Assembly (NCBI RefSeq): GCF_963457605.1
Contig: NZ_OY735139.1
Location: 3,564,001-3,628,000, forward strand
Direction: 5' to 3'
DNA length: 64,000 nucleotides
Source: an uncultured Gellertiella sp.
GTDB lineage: Bacteria > Pseudomonadota > Alphaproteobacteria > Rhizobiales > Rhizobiaceae
Shown here one piece after another: positions 45,225 through 55,296 of the stretch. A program made the position numbers and the translations under genes. The stretch's first letter is position 1. Every line of letters begins with the position of its first letter. The notes under the pieces were generated by a model. That model was not told the DNA's origin, made no database searches, and saw nothing but the letters and a program-made list of their open reading frames with translations.

Positions 45225-47255
45225 TTATTTGATCTTCTCGCCCTTCAGCCGCTGGCGGTGCAGCTCTTCCGCATTCGGCAGTGCCTTGTCCGGCACGCCG
45301 AACACCTGGCCGGGCAGGATGCGATCCGGATTGCTGATCTGCTGCTTGTTGGCGAGATAGATGGTCGTGTAGCGCACGCCACGGCCATAGACACGGCGCG
45401 AGATCTGCCAGAGCGTATCGCCCTTGCGGATGATGACGGTGCTGTTGCTGCCCGTGAGCGGGGCCTGCGCGACCTTTGCCGGCTCACCCGCCGAAGATGC
45501 CGGAGCTGCGGCGGGGGCTGCTGCGGGGGCCGCCGTGCCATCCGTGCTGCCGCTGCCTGCGGGGGCGACGGTCTGGTGGATGAGTTCGGCAATCTGCGCG
45601 ATGACGGGGGCTGCACCGCTGGCATCGGCAGGCAGGGTTTTCAGCAGCGCCAGCGCCTTCATCGCACTGTCACGGGTCTTTGCCACCATATCTGCGGAGG
45701 CCTTGTCGGCGTCGGCGGGCAGGGCGAAATCGGCCAGCGACTGCAGCGCGATCACGGTTGCCGAGCGGGCGGCGGCCAATTCTTCCGCCGACGGGGTCTT
45801 GCCGCCCTCAAACAGCTTTTGCAGCAGGGAGAAGGCCTTGACCGCCTCTTCGCGGCGGCGGTCGAAGGTGCCGTCACCGAGCGGCTGCATGGTGTCGGCC
45901 TGACCGGCGGTGGTGCCGGAGCCGGGCGTGGCGACGGCGGCCACCTGTTCGCCCTCGGGCCGGTCGAAGGGCACTTCGGCCCGGAATGCCACCTTGCCGT
46001 CGCCGGCAAGCTGGTCGACGCGGATCCTGTGCTTGCCGATGGTGAGCGGCATGGTGCCGTCGACGACGAAATGGCCGTCATCGCCGGTTGCGGTCTCGCC
46101 GATCGGCTTGTCGTCGGCATAGGCCATGACCCGGGCCTTCGGATCGGCGGTTCCGGCGATATACACCTTGTCGCCCTCAAGCTCGACGGCGGAAATCTGC
46201 AAGGCAGCCTTGACGGTTGGCGCTGCCGGTTCTGCGGCCGGTGCTGTCGTGGTGGTGGATGATGCGGCCGGTGCCGTTGTGGCTTCCGCCGTGGTCGCAG
46301 CCGCTTTGGTGCCGGGGGCGGTGATCACGCGGCTCGCCTCGCCGGGCTTCGACACCATGGCCAGCAGATCGCCGTTCTTGTCTTTCGGAACCGAGACCGT
46401 GGCGACTTCTTCCGACAGCACCTGCTTGCCATCCTTGCCGGTGGCACGCAGCGTCAACTGGTGATCGCCGGGGGCAAGCGGTGTTTCGAAGATCGCGGCG
46501 AAATCGCCGCCGGTGCTGGCTGTGGTCGTAGACACGACCTTGTCGCCATCCAGCACATCGATCCTGTCGCCTTCGCTCGCGTGACCGGCAATGACGGTCG
46601 AGCCATCCGGCTCGACCCGCAGCAGGTCGAAGGCGGGGACCTTGCGGAAGACATCCGCAGTTGCCGCAGGGGTCGCGGCAGGCGTGGCCGCAGGTGGTTC
46701 AGTGGTGGAGGCGGAGGGTGCCGCAGGCACGGCAGGAGTTGCGGGGGCGGCAGGGGTCACGGGAGTTGGGGCTGGGGCCGCCGTCTTGCCGGCAAGCGCG
46801 GCCTCGACATGTGCGAGCGTGGCGAGAATGCCTTCCCGGTCGGCGGGCAGGGTCTTCAGAATGGTCAGGGCCGCCATGGCATTGCCATGTGCCTTCTTCA
46901 GCATGTCGGCGGCAGCGCCCGCGGCATTGGCGGGGACATCCATCGCGGTCACGGCTTTCAGCGCGGTTTCCACCCTGGCCTGGGCCGATGCCAGCGTGAC
47001 GCTGTCAGGCATCTTGCCGTCCTTGAACAGATCCTTCATCGCCACGGTCGCCGCGCCTGCATCGGCAATCAACCGGCTGGTCTTGTCGAGGGCGGCACCG
47101 AGATCGGTCATGCCGTTTTCCGGCGCTGTCGTGCTGGCTGCGGTGCTGGCGGCAGCCGGGGCGGCCTCCTGCTTCTGCTTAAGCAGGAGATAGGCACCGC
47201 CACCGAGGAGCGCGACGACGATGGCGATCAGCACGCCTTTTTGAGTCTGGTTCAT
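45225..47255 (-). CDS. Membrane-anchored LysM protein with duplicated helical domain
   Basis: A 676-residue protein. Order: one N-terminal transmembrane helix (7-25), helical domain A1 (about 71-156), an Ala/Pro/Thr linker, Ig-like domain 1 (about 205-290), linker, Ig-like domain 2 (about 350-435), helical domain A2 (about 470-560), linker, and a C-terminal LysM (about 606-655; IIRKGDTLWQISRRVYG). A1 and A2 are clearly homologous (both contain LKTLPAD at the end of a similar helix pair). It should sit in the inner membrane and bind peptidoglycan through LysM. ATG 47255 follows GGAGGG. Confidence 0.87.
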   Translation of the reverse strand: MNQTQKGVLIAIVVALLGGGAYLLLKQKQEAAPAAASTAASTTAPENGMTDLGAALDKTSRLIADAGAATVAMKDLFKDGKMPDSVTLASAQARVETALKAVTAMDVPANAAGAAADMLKKAHGNAMAALTILKTLPADREGILATLAHVEAALAGKTAAPAPTPVTPAAPATPAVPAAPSASTTEPPAATPAATPAATADVFRKVPAFDLLRVEPDGSTVIAGHASEGDRIDVLDGDKVVSTTTASTGGDFAAIFETPLAPGDHQLTLRATGKDGKQVLSEEVATVSVPKDKNGDLLAMVSKPGEASRVITAPGTKAAATTAEATTAPAASSTTTTAPAAEPAAPTVKAALQISAVELEGDKVYIAGTADPKARVMAYADDKPIGETATGDDGHFVVDGTMPLTIGKHRIRVDQLAGDGKVAFRAEVPFDRPEGEQVAAVATPGSGTTAGQADTMQPLGDGTFDRRREEAVKAFSLLQKLFEGGKTPSAEELAAARSATVIALQSLADFALPADADKASADMVAKTRDSAMKALALLKTLPADASGAAPVIAQIAELIHQTVAPAGSGSTDGTAAPAAAPAAAPASSAGEPAKVAQAPLTGSNSTVIIRKGDTLWQISRRVYGRGVRYTTIYLANKQQISNPDRILPGQVFGVPDKALPNAEELHRQRLKGEKIK

Positions 47256-47478
47256 GCAGGTCCCTCCGGGCGTCCCGCCTGCAGGGGCAGACAGGACACA
47301 TCGCAAAATTGATCGTCTGAAAATCCCCCTGCCGGGTCGTCACCGACCGGCATCTGCAAAATTGCTACCGATTCCCGTGAGATACTACAAGCACCTTCAC
47401 GGTTTCTAACGGAGGCATGCGCACAAATATGCCGCATTTTGCTTGACGCGTTGCCGCTTTGCCGTTTCCGGTGATTGC

Positions 47479-48099
47479 ATGACAAAACCATCAGAGACGA
47501 TTCGATCCATCTGCGTCTATTGCGGTTCCCAGCCGGGACAGGATGCAGCCTATCTCGAGGCCGCCGAAATTCTCGGCCAGTCGATTGCCGACCATGGCCT
47601 GCGGCTGGTCTATGGCGGCGGCACGACGGGCATCATGGGGGCGGTCGGCCGGGCGGTGAAGGCGCATGGCGGCGGGGTCACCGGCATCATTCCGGAATTC
47701 CTGCTCGGCCGGGAAAACAACCGCCGCGACAATGGCTTCATCGACGATGTCGTCGTCACGCCCGACATGCATGCGCGAAAACACCTGATGTTCGAGCGGG
47801 CCGACGCCTTCGTGACGCTGCCCGGCGGCATCGGCACGCTGGAAGAGATCGTCGAGATCATGACCTGGGCGCAGCTTGGCCGTCATCGCAAGCCGATGGT
47901 GCTTGCCAATATCAACCGCTTCTGGGACCCGCTGACAGCGCTGATTTCCCACATGGCAGGCGAGGGCTTCATCCACACCGCCCATCTGGTCCAGCCGCTG
48001 GTCATCGACAATGCTGCCGCCATCGTGCCGTCGATCCTGAAGGCCGCACGCGAAAATGGCGTCCCCGAAGGAGACGCCACCATCATTTCGAAGATGTAG
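47479..48099 (+). CDS. LOG-family protein (TIGR00730; possible cytokinin phosphoribohydrolase)
   Basis: A 206-residue Rossmann-like protein with the motif PGGIGTLEE and SICVYCGSQPG, GGGTTGIMG. LONELY GUY relatives release cytokinin bases from nucleotides, or hydrolyse purine monophosphates generally. ATG 47479 has no strong ribosome-binding site but starts the conserved sequence. It converges with rarD. Confidence 0.9.
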   Translation: MTKPSETIRSICVYCGSQPGQDAAYLEAAEILGQSIADHGLRLVYGGGTTGIMGAVGRAVKAHGGGVTGIIPEFLLGRENNRRDNGFIDDVVVTPDMHARKHLMFERADAFVTLPGGIGTLEEIVEIMTWAQLGRHRKPMVLANINRFWDPLTALISHMAGEGFIHTAHLVQPLVIDNAAAIVPSILKAARENGVPEGDATIISKM

Positions 48100-48129
48100 A
48101 CCTGGATTGCCGGTTACAACCGTTGGGTT

Positions 48130-48159
48130 CAGCGGTTGCAACCGCTGGTTTCAGCGGTT
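48130..48159. repeat. Palindromic CAGCGGTTG cluster between convergent genes
   Basis: CAGCGGTTGCAACCGCTG is a perfect 18-bp palindrome (48130-48147). AACCGCTG-GTTT-CAGCGGTT forms a hairpin at 48140-48159 that overlaps the rarD stop. It probably helps end both convergent transcripts, though T-runs are lacking. Confidence 0.5.
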
Positions 48160-49074
48160 GCGGGCGCGGGCCTGCTGCACCAGCGCGCTGGTATAGACGA
48201 TCAGCGCCAGCCAGATCAGCGGGAAGGCGATCATCTGCGCCTTGCCGAAGGGTTCGCCGAAGATGAACACGGCGGAGAGGAAGATCATCGTCGGGGCGAT
48301 ATATTGCATGATCCCGATGGTCGACAGCTTCAGCAGCTTGGCGCCATTGGCGTAAAGCATCAGCGGCACGGCGGTGACAAGGCCGCAGCCGGCCAGCATC
48401 GACGTATCGGCGACGGGCGAGGGGCCGGTGAGGAAATGGCCCTGGCCGGTTGACTGGAGATAGATGACATAGCCGAGCGCGGGCAGCGCCAGGATCATCA
48501 CCTCCAGAAAGAATCCCTGGTTCGGCCCGACCGGCAGGGTCTTGCGAAACAGCGCGTAGAAGCCCCAGGAAACGGTCAGCCCCAGCGACACCCAGGGCAG
48601 CCCGCCCGCCTCGATGGTGAGCACCGCGACGGCGGCGAAGGCCAGCGCAATCGCGACCTTCTGCGCCAGATGCAGCTTTTCCTTGAGCAGCAGCGCCCCC
48701 AGCAGCACGCTGAACAGCGGATTGATGTAATAGCCAAGTGCCGTATCCAGCGCCCGGCCCGCACCGATTGCCCAGACATAGAGGCCCCAGTTGACGGTGA
48801 TCAGCGTTGCGGTCATGCAGGCGAGCAGCAGGGTGCGGCGCGAACCGAGAGCCGCCTTCAGGTCCGCCGTCCGGTTTTGGACGTAGAGCACCGCACCGGC
48901 GACGGGCAGCGACCACAGGATGCGGTGGGCGATCACTTCGGCAGGCGAAATATGCGCCAGCGCCTTCATGTAGAAGGGCAGGAAGCCCCACAGCAGATAG
49001 GCCCCCAGCGCAAAGGCAAAACCGCGCATGCTGTCTTCGTTCTTCGGCGCAATCGCGACCGTCTCATCCGTCAT
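48151..49074 (-). CDS. rarD: RarD protein, EamA-type transporter
   Basis: A 307-residue drug/metabolite-transporter superfamily protein with about ten helices. It has GAYLLWGFLPFYMKAL, VIAHRILWSLP and LGYYINPLFSVLLG, typical of RarD. Role predicted as chloramphenicol or metabolite transport; the substrate is not proven. It converges with the LOG gene, its stop lying in a palindrome. Confidence 0.9.
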   Translation of the reverse strand: MTDETVAIAPKNEDSMRGFAFALGAYLLWGFLPFYMKALAHISPAEVIAHRILWSLPVAGAVLYVQNRTADLKAALGSRRTLLLACMTATLITVNWGLYVWAIGAGRALDTALGYYINPLFSVLLGALLLKEKLHLAQKVAIALAFAAVAVLTIEAGGLPWVSLGLTVSWGFYALFRKTLPVGPNQGFFLEVMILALPALGYVIYLQSTGQGHFLTGPSPVADTSMLAGCGLVTAVPLMLYANGAKLLKLSTIGIMQYIAPTMIFLSAVFIFGEPFGKAQMIAFPLIWLALIVYTSALVQQARARNR

Positions 49075-49182
49075 CGGAAAATCTCTTTGTTGTGGAGCAA
49101 AGCAAACGCCTATCGGAAAGCCGGTGAATGCGCCAATTCATTTCGCTGAAGGATAGGTGAATACGGTGGATGGCAGGTCCCC

Positions 49183-50799
49183 TCATTCCGCCGCCACCCG
49201 GCCGGCCAGATCGCGGTTCTTCATCAGCTTGTAGATAATCGAATCCATCAGCGCCTGAAAGGAGGCGTCGATGATGTTGTCGGAGACGCCGACGGTCCAC
49301 CAGCGGGCCGCTGTGCCGTCGGTGGATTCGATCAGCACCCGGGTGATCGCCTCGGTGCCGCCATTGAGGATGCGGACCTTGTAATCCACCAGTTCGAGAT
49401 CGGCGATTTCAGCCTGGTAGGAGCCGAGATCCTTGCGCAGCGCCCGGTCGAGCGCGTTGACCGGGCCTGCCCCTTCGGCAACCGACAGCACCGTCTTGCC
49501 GTCGACCACGAGCTTCACCACCGCTTCCGATACCGTCTTCACCCGGCCATGGCTGTCGAAGCGCCGCTCGACCATGACGCGGAAACTGTCGAGCGCGAAG
49601 AATTCCGGCACCGAACCGAGAATGCCGCGGGCGAGAAGCTCGAAGCTCGCATCCGCGCCCTCATAGGCATAGCCGGTCGCCTCGCGCTCCTTGACCACCG
49701 AGATCAGCTGGTCGAGCTTCGGATCATCCTTGCCGACCACGATGCCGCGCCGCTTCAGGGCATTGAGGAAGTTGGACTTGCCGCCCTGGTCCGACACCAT
49801 CACCTTGCGGTCATTGCCGACCAGATGCGGCTCCACATGCTCATAGGTCCGGGGGTCCTTCAGCAGCGCCGAGGCATGGATGCCGGCCTTGGTGGCAAAG
49901 GCGGAGGCACCGACATAGGGCAGCTGGTGGTCGGGCGAGCGGTTGAGCAGTTCATCGAAGGAATGGGAGAGGTGGGTAATGCCCGCCAGCCGTTCGGCAT
50001 CGATGCCGATCTCGAAGCGGCTGGCATAGGTCTCCTTCAGCGCCAGTGTCGGGATGATGGTGACGAGATTGGCATTGCCGCAGCGCTCGCCGATGCCGTT
50101 CAGCGTGCCCTGGATCTGCCGCACGCCCGCCTCGACCGCCGCCAGCGAATTGGCGACCGCCTGGCCGGTATCGTTATGGGCATGGATGCCGAGGTGATCT
50201 CCCGGCACGCCCGCGCCGATCACCGCCGCGACGATCCCGTGGATTTCATGCGGCTGGGTGCCGCCATTGGTATCGCAGAGCACGATCCAGCGGGCCCCGG
50301 CCTCGTAAGCGGCGCGGGCGCAATCGAGCGCATAGTCGGGATTGGCCTTGAAGCCATCGAAGAAATGCTCGCAATCGACCAGCGCCTGCCTGCCAGCCGC
50401 CCGCGCCGCCGCGAGGCTGTCGCGGATCGACGCAAGGTTTTCTTCCAGCGTGCAGCCGAGCGCCACATGCACATGGTAATCCCAGCTTTTCGCCACGAAG
50501 CAGATCGCATCGGCCCGCGCCTGCAGCAGGGTCGCGAGACCGGGATCGTTGGAGGCGGAAATCCCGGCCCGCTTGGTCATGCCGAAGGCGACGAAACAGG
50601 CTGAGCGCGTCCGCTTCTGCTCGAAGAAGGCGGTGTCCGTCGGATTGGCACCGGGATAGCCACCTTCGATATAGTCCATGCCGAAATCGTCGAGCAAGGC
50701 GGCAATCGCGATCTTGTCCTCGACGGAAAAATCGACGCCCGGCGTCTGCTGGCCATCCCTGAGGGTGGTGTCGAAGAGGTGGATTTTCTCGCGTGTCAT
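49183..50799 (-). CDS. cimA: Citramalate synthase
   Basis: A 538-residue enzyme of the isopropylmalate-synthase family that condenses pyruvate with acetyl-CoA, giving a threonine-independent route to isoleucine. It has FDTTLRDGQQTPGV, GIHAHNDTGQAVAN, GIGERCGNANL and a C-terminal regulatory LeuA-type domain (last ~130 residues). The annotated alternative is 2-isopropylmalate synthase, but length and signatures fit CimA. Confidence 0.93.
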   Translation of the reverse strand: MTREKIHLFDTTLRDGQQTPGVDFSVEDKIAIAALLDDFGMDYIEGGYPGANPTDTAFFEQKRTRSACFVAFGMTKRAGISASNDPGLATLLQARADAICFVAKSWDYHVHVALGCTLEENLASIRDSLAAARAAGRQALVDCEHFFDGFKANPDYALDCARAAYEAGARWIVLCDTNGGTQPHEIHGIVAAVIGAGVPGDHLGIHAHNDTGQAVANSLAAVEAGVRQIQGTLNGIGERCGNANLVTIIPTLALKETYASRFEIGIDAERLAGITHLSHSFDELLNRSPDHQLPYVGASAFATKAGIHASALLKDPRTYEHVEPHLVGNDRKVMVSDQGGKSNFLNALKRRGIVVGKDDPKLDQLISVVKEREATGYAYEGADASFELLARGILGSVPEFFALDSFRVMVERRFDSHGRVKTVSEAVVKLVVDGKTVLSVAEGAGPVNALDRALRKDLGSYQAEIADLELVDYKVRILNGGTEAITRVLIESTDGTAARWWTVGVSDNIIDASFQALMDSIIYKLMKNRDLAGRVAAE

Positions 50800-50843
50800 G
50801 TCAGCGGTCCGTGGCGGCCTGAGGGAATGGGACTTATCCGGAT

Positions 50844-52406
<1,563 letters not shown>

Positions 52407-52410
<4 letters not shown>

Positions 52411-52769
52411 GGCGTCATCACTCCCGCTGTCTTGAGGATATGTCGGCATGCATTGTCGAGATCATGGAGGATATCGTCGTTCCAGAAGCGCAGGATGGTC
52501 CAGCCATAGGCCTCCAGCCGGGCGGATCTGATGGCATCATAATCCTGGTTGTCCGCATGCTGGGAGCCGTCAAGTTCGACAATGATCATGTGCGAAGCAC
52601 AGGCGTAATCCACGATATATCCGGCAATCGGCAACTGCCTGCGAAACCCCATGCCCTCAAGCCGATGCGCGCGGACAGCATTCCAGAACCGCCGCTCCGC
52701 TTCCGTCGGCTCCTTGCGCATCTTGCGGGCGTTTTCCCGCGTCTTTTTCGGGATAATTGCATGCGGCAC
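52407..52769 (-). CDS. DUF559 domain protein, putative endonuclease
   Basis: A 120-residue protein of the DUF559 family, related to PD-(D/E)XK and Vsr-type nucleases. The likely active site is GYIVDYA followed by IIVELDGSQHAD. RKEPTEAERRFWNAVRAHRL is the typical N-terminus. The GTG start at 52769 follows GAGGGGGG, which is the edge of a 42-bp palindromic repeat; the ATG at 52847 would translate the repeat itself. Four-base overlap with the GFA gene. Activity not known. Confidence 0.85.
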
Positions 52770-52775
52770 GGGTTT

Positions 52776-52817
52776 ACCCCCCTCTGTCACTTCGTGACAT
52801 CTCCCCCACAAGGGGGG
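52776..52817 (-). repeat. Left arm of a 42-bp inverted repeat pair (REP-like)
   Basis: It contains CCCCCCTTGTGGGGG, then AGAT, GTCAC-GAA-GTGAC and AGAGGGGGGT. It is an exact reverse complement of 52896-52937. It ends 6 bases before the DUF559 GTG and supplies its ribosome-binding site. Its translation in the leftward frame (LWGRCHEVTEGG) is a phrase often seen at junk protein ends in rhizobia. Confidence 0.85.
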
Positions 52818-52895
52818 AGAGTGGTTTTCTATTGGAATCCCCTGCATCCTTATCCGACGCGGGAAAGATGACGACGTTCATTCGTTGACGGCCCT

Positions 52896-52937
52896 CCCCC
52901 CTTGTGGGGGAGATGTCACGAAGTGACAGAGGGGGGT
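52896..52937 (+). repeat. Right arm of the 42-bp inverted repeat pair
   Basis: An exact inverted copy of 52776-52817, separated from it by 78 bases and ending 20 bases before the cysS stop. The two arms could fold into one long stem, or each into its own GTCAC/GTGAC and CCCCC/GGGGG hairpins. Confidence 0.85.
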
Positions 52938-52957
52938 GAAACCGCGAATGCCCATCG

Positions 52958-54334
52958 CTATCGCTTCACCTCCCAGGTCGTCACCCGCTCGCCCGCTGCG
53001 TCCTTGCCATCCTTCAGCTGGATGCCTTTTTCCAGCAAATCATTGCGGATCTTGTCGGCTTCGGGGAAGTTTTTCGCTTTCAGCATTTCGAGCCGCATGG
53101 CGACCAGTGCGTCGATGGCGCTGGAGAGGTCGGTGCTGATGTCCCGCCTTTTCGGTTCCACGCCGAGCAGCGCAGCACTGGCGGAGAAGCGGGCGAGGGC
53201 TTCGGGCGAGGTCCCGGCTTCGGAGGCAAGGGCGTGCAGCGCCTGGACGGCCGCGACCGTGTTGAGGTCGTCGGCAAGTGCCTCGAGCACCCGCGGATCG
53301 GGTGCTGCATCGCCGGCGTCACCCACCGGCCAGCGGGCGATCAGCCGCTCGGCCTCTTCCAGCCGCTTGGCGGTAAAGTCGATCGGTTCGCGGTAATGGG
53401 TCATCAGCATGGCAAGCCGCAGCACCTCGCCGGGCCAGGTGCGGCCGGCGAATTTCTGCGTTTCCAGCAATTCATGGATGGTGAAGAAGTTGCCCTCCGA
53501 CTTCGACATCTTCCGGCCCTCGATCTGCAGGAAGCCGTTGTGCATCCAGACGGAGGCCATCACCTGCGTGCCATGGGCGCAGCGCGACTGGGCGATTTCG
53601 TTTTCATGGTGCGGGAAGATCAGGTCGAGCCCGCCACCGTGGATGTCGAAGGTCTGGCCGAGATAGCGCTCGCTCATCGCCGAGCATTCGATATGCCAGC
53701 CGGGCCGGCCCCGGCCCCAGGGGCTTTCCCAGCCGGGTTCGCTGGCGTCCGACAGTTTCCACAGCACGAAATCGCCGGGGTTCTTCTTGTGCGCCTCGAC
53801 CGCGATGCGGGCGCCCGCCTGCTGTTCGTCGAGATTGCGGCGCGACAGCTGGCCGTAATCGGCCATCGAGCGGGTATCGAACAGCACCTCGCCCGAGGCC
53901 ACATAGGCATGGTCCCGGGCGATCAGCTTTTCGATGATGGCGATCATTTCGGCGATATTGTCGGTGGCACGCGGCTGCACCGTGGGCGCGAGGCAGCCGA
54001 GCGCGGTGGTATCGGCCTGGTACTGGCGCTCGGTCTTTTCCGTCACCAGCCGGATCGCCTCGTTGAGCGGCAGGCCGGGATAGTCGCGCAGCGCCCGGGC
54101 GTTGATCTTGTCATCGACATCGGTGATGTTGCGGGCATAGGTGACATGGCTCTCGCCATAGACATGGCGGAGCAGCCGGAACAGCACGTCGAAGACGATG
54201 GCCGGCCGCGCATTGCCGATATGGGCAAAATCATAGACGGTCGGGCCGCACACATAGAGGCGCACATTCAAGGGGTCGATGGGCTCGAAATCGGCCTTGG
54301 TCCGCGTCAGGGTATTGTACAGTCTCAGTTTCAT
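52958..54334 (-). CDS. cysS: Cysteinyl-tRNA synthetase
   Basis: A 458-residue class I synthetase. The HIGH motif is HIGN at 38-41 and KMSKS is at 275-279. Zn ligands include Cys29 (VCGPTVYD), the Cys of HIECSAMS, and [12 protein letters not shown] 54334 follows CTGGAGAAG. The C-terminus is within 20 bases of the repeat pair. Confidence 0.95.
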   Translation of the reverse strand: MKLRLYNTLTRTKADFEPIDPLNVRLYVCGPTVYDFAHIGNARPAIVFDVLFRLLRHVYGESHVTYARNITDVDDKINARALRDYPGLPLNEAIRLVTEKTERQYQADTTALGCLAPTVQPRATDNIAEMIAIIEKLIARDHAYVASGEVLFDTRSMADYGQLSRRNLDEQQAGARIAVEAHKKNPGDFVLWKLSDASEPGWESPWGRGRPGWHIECSAMSERYLGQTFDIHGGGLDLIFPHHENEIAQSRCAHGTQVMASVWMHNGFLQIEGRKMSKSEGNFFTIHELLETQKFAGRTWPGEVLRLAMLMTHYREPIDFTAKRLEEAERLIARWPVGDAGDAAPDPRVLEALADDLNTVAAVQALHALASEAGTSPEALARFSASAALLGVEPKRRDISTDLSSAIDALVAMRLEMLKAKNFPEADKIRNDLLEKGIQLKDGKDAAGERVTTWEVKR

Positions 54335-54494
54335 TCCCGTCTTCTCCAGAAGCAAGCGCATGACGTCGATACCCGGCGGGCCGGGTCGTTTGTCATCTTG
54401 GACTTTTCAGGAGACGAAAACGGCCGGGCCAGCTTGGGGCTAGCGGATAATAATGCAGCAGATGCAAAGGGCCGTGTTCATGGAGAGCTTTATT

Positions 54495-54534
54495 GCGCGG
54501 GCAGCCGCAGGCGTCAAGGGGACGGGGCCCGCGC
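54495..54534 (-). other. Inverted repeat between the SDR gene and cysS
   Basis: GCGCGGGC and GCCCGCGC are perfect 8-bp arms with a 24-base spacer, just beyond the SDR gene's stop. On the leftward strand the hairpin is followed by AATAAAG. It may terminate the SDR transcript or mark the cysS promoter region. Confidence 0.35.
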
Positions 54535-54543
54535 CTGCAAAAA

Positions 54544-55284
54544 TCAGTCCGGCAGCCGGTAGTCTTTCAGCCGTTCGTCGCGCACCACGTAAAGCTTGCC
54601 GGTTTCGGTGAGGCCGGGACCGGCAAGGGCGGCAATCCTGGCGGCGACTTCGGAGGGGTGCGGGAGGCTGGCGGGGTCTTCGCCGGGGGCGGCCTGGGCG
54701 CGCATGGCGGTACGGGTGGCACCGGGATCGACCATCACCACGCGCAAGGGGGTGCGCTGGATTTCACCCGCCCACGAACGGCCCATCGCCTCGACGGCCG
54801 CCTTGGAGGCGGCATAGGGGCCCCAGAACGGCTTGCAGCTATGGGCGGCACCAGACGAGATCAGGATGGCGCGGCCCTGGTCGGATTTGACCAGCAGCGG
54901 CTCCAGCGAGCGGATCAGCCGCCAGGTGGCGGTGACGTTGACCGTCATCAGCTTTTCGAAGGTTTTCGCCTCGACATGGCCAATCGGCGAGATGGTGCCG
55001 AGCACGCCGGCATTGGCGACCATGATGTCGAGCCGGCCCCAGCGGTCGTTGATTGCCGCCCCCAGCTGGTCGATGGCATTCATGTCCGCAAGATCGAAGG
55101 GCACCAGCGTTGCCGAGCCGCCTGCGGCCTTGATCGCATCGTCCAGTTCCTCAAGCCCGCCGACGGTGCGCGCGCAGGCGATGACATGCGCCCCGGCCTT
55201 TGCAAGTTCCAGCGCGGTGAAATAGCCGATGCCGCGCGAGGCACCGGTGACGACGGCAATTCGGTTCGCCAGATCAAGGCTCAT
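54544..55284 (-). CDS. Short-chain dehydrogenase/reductase
   Basis: A 246-residue SDR with the NAD(P) motif TGASRGIG, the NAG motif ANAGVLG, and the active site Ser (ISSGAAHS) and YAASK. Substrate unknown. It starts 12 bases after purF, as in other rhizobia, so it is probably co-transcribed. Confidence 0.9.
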   Translation of the reverse strand: MSLDLANRIAVVTGASRGIGYFTALELAKAGAHVIACARTVGGLEELDDAIKAAGGSATLVPFDLADMNAIDQLGAAINDRWGRLDIMVANAGVLGTISPIGHVEAKTFEKLMTVNVTATWRLIRSLEPLLVKSDQGRAILISSGAAHSCKPFWGPYAASKAAVEAMGRSWAGEIQRTPLRVVMVDPGATRTAMRAQAAPGEDPASLPHPSEVAARIAALAGPGLTETGKLYVVRDERLKDYRLPD

Positions 55285-55296
55285 GAGCAGGTATCC

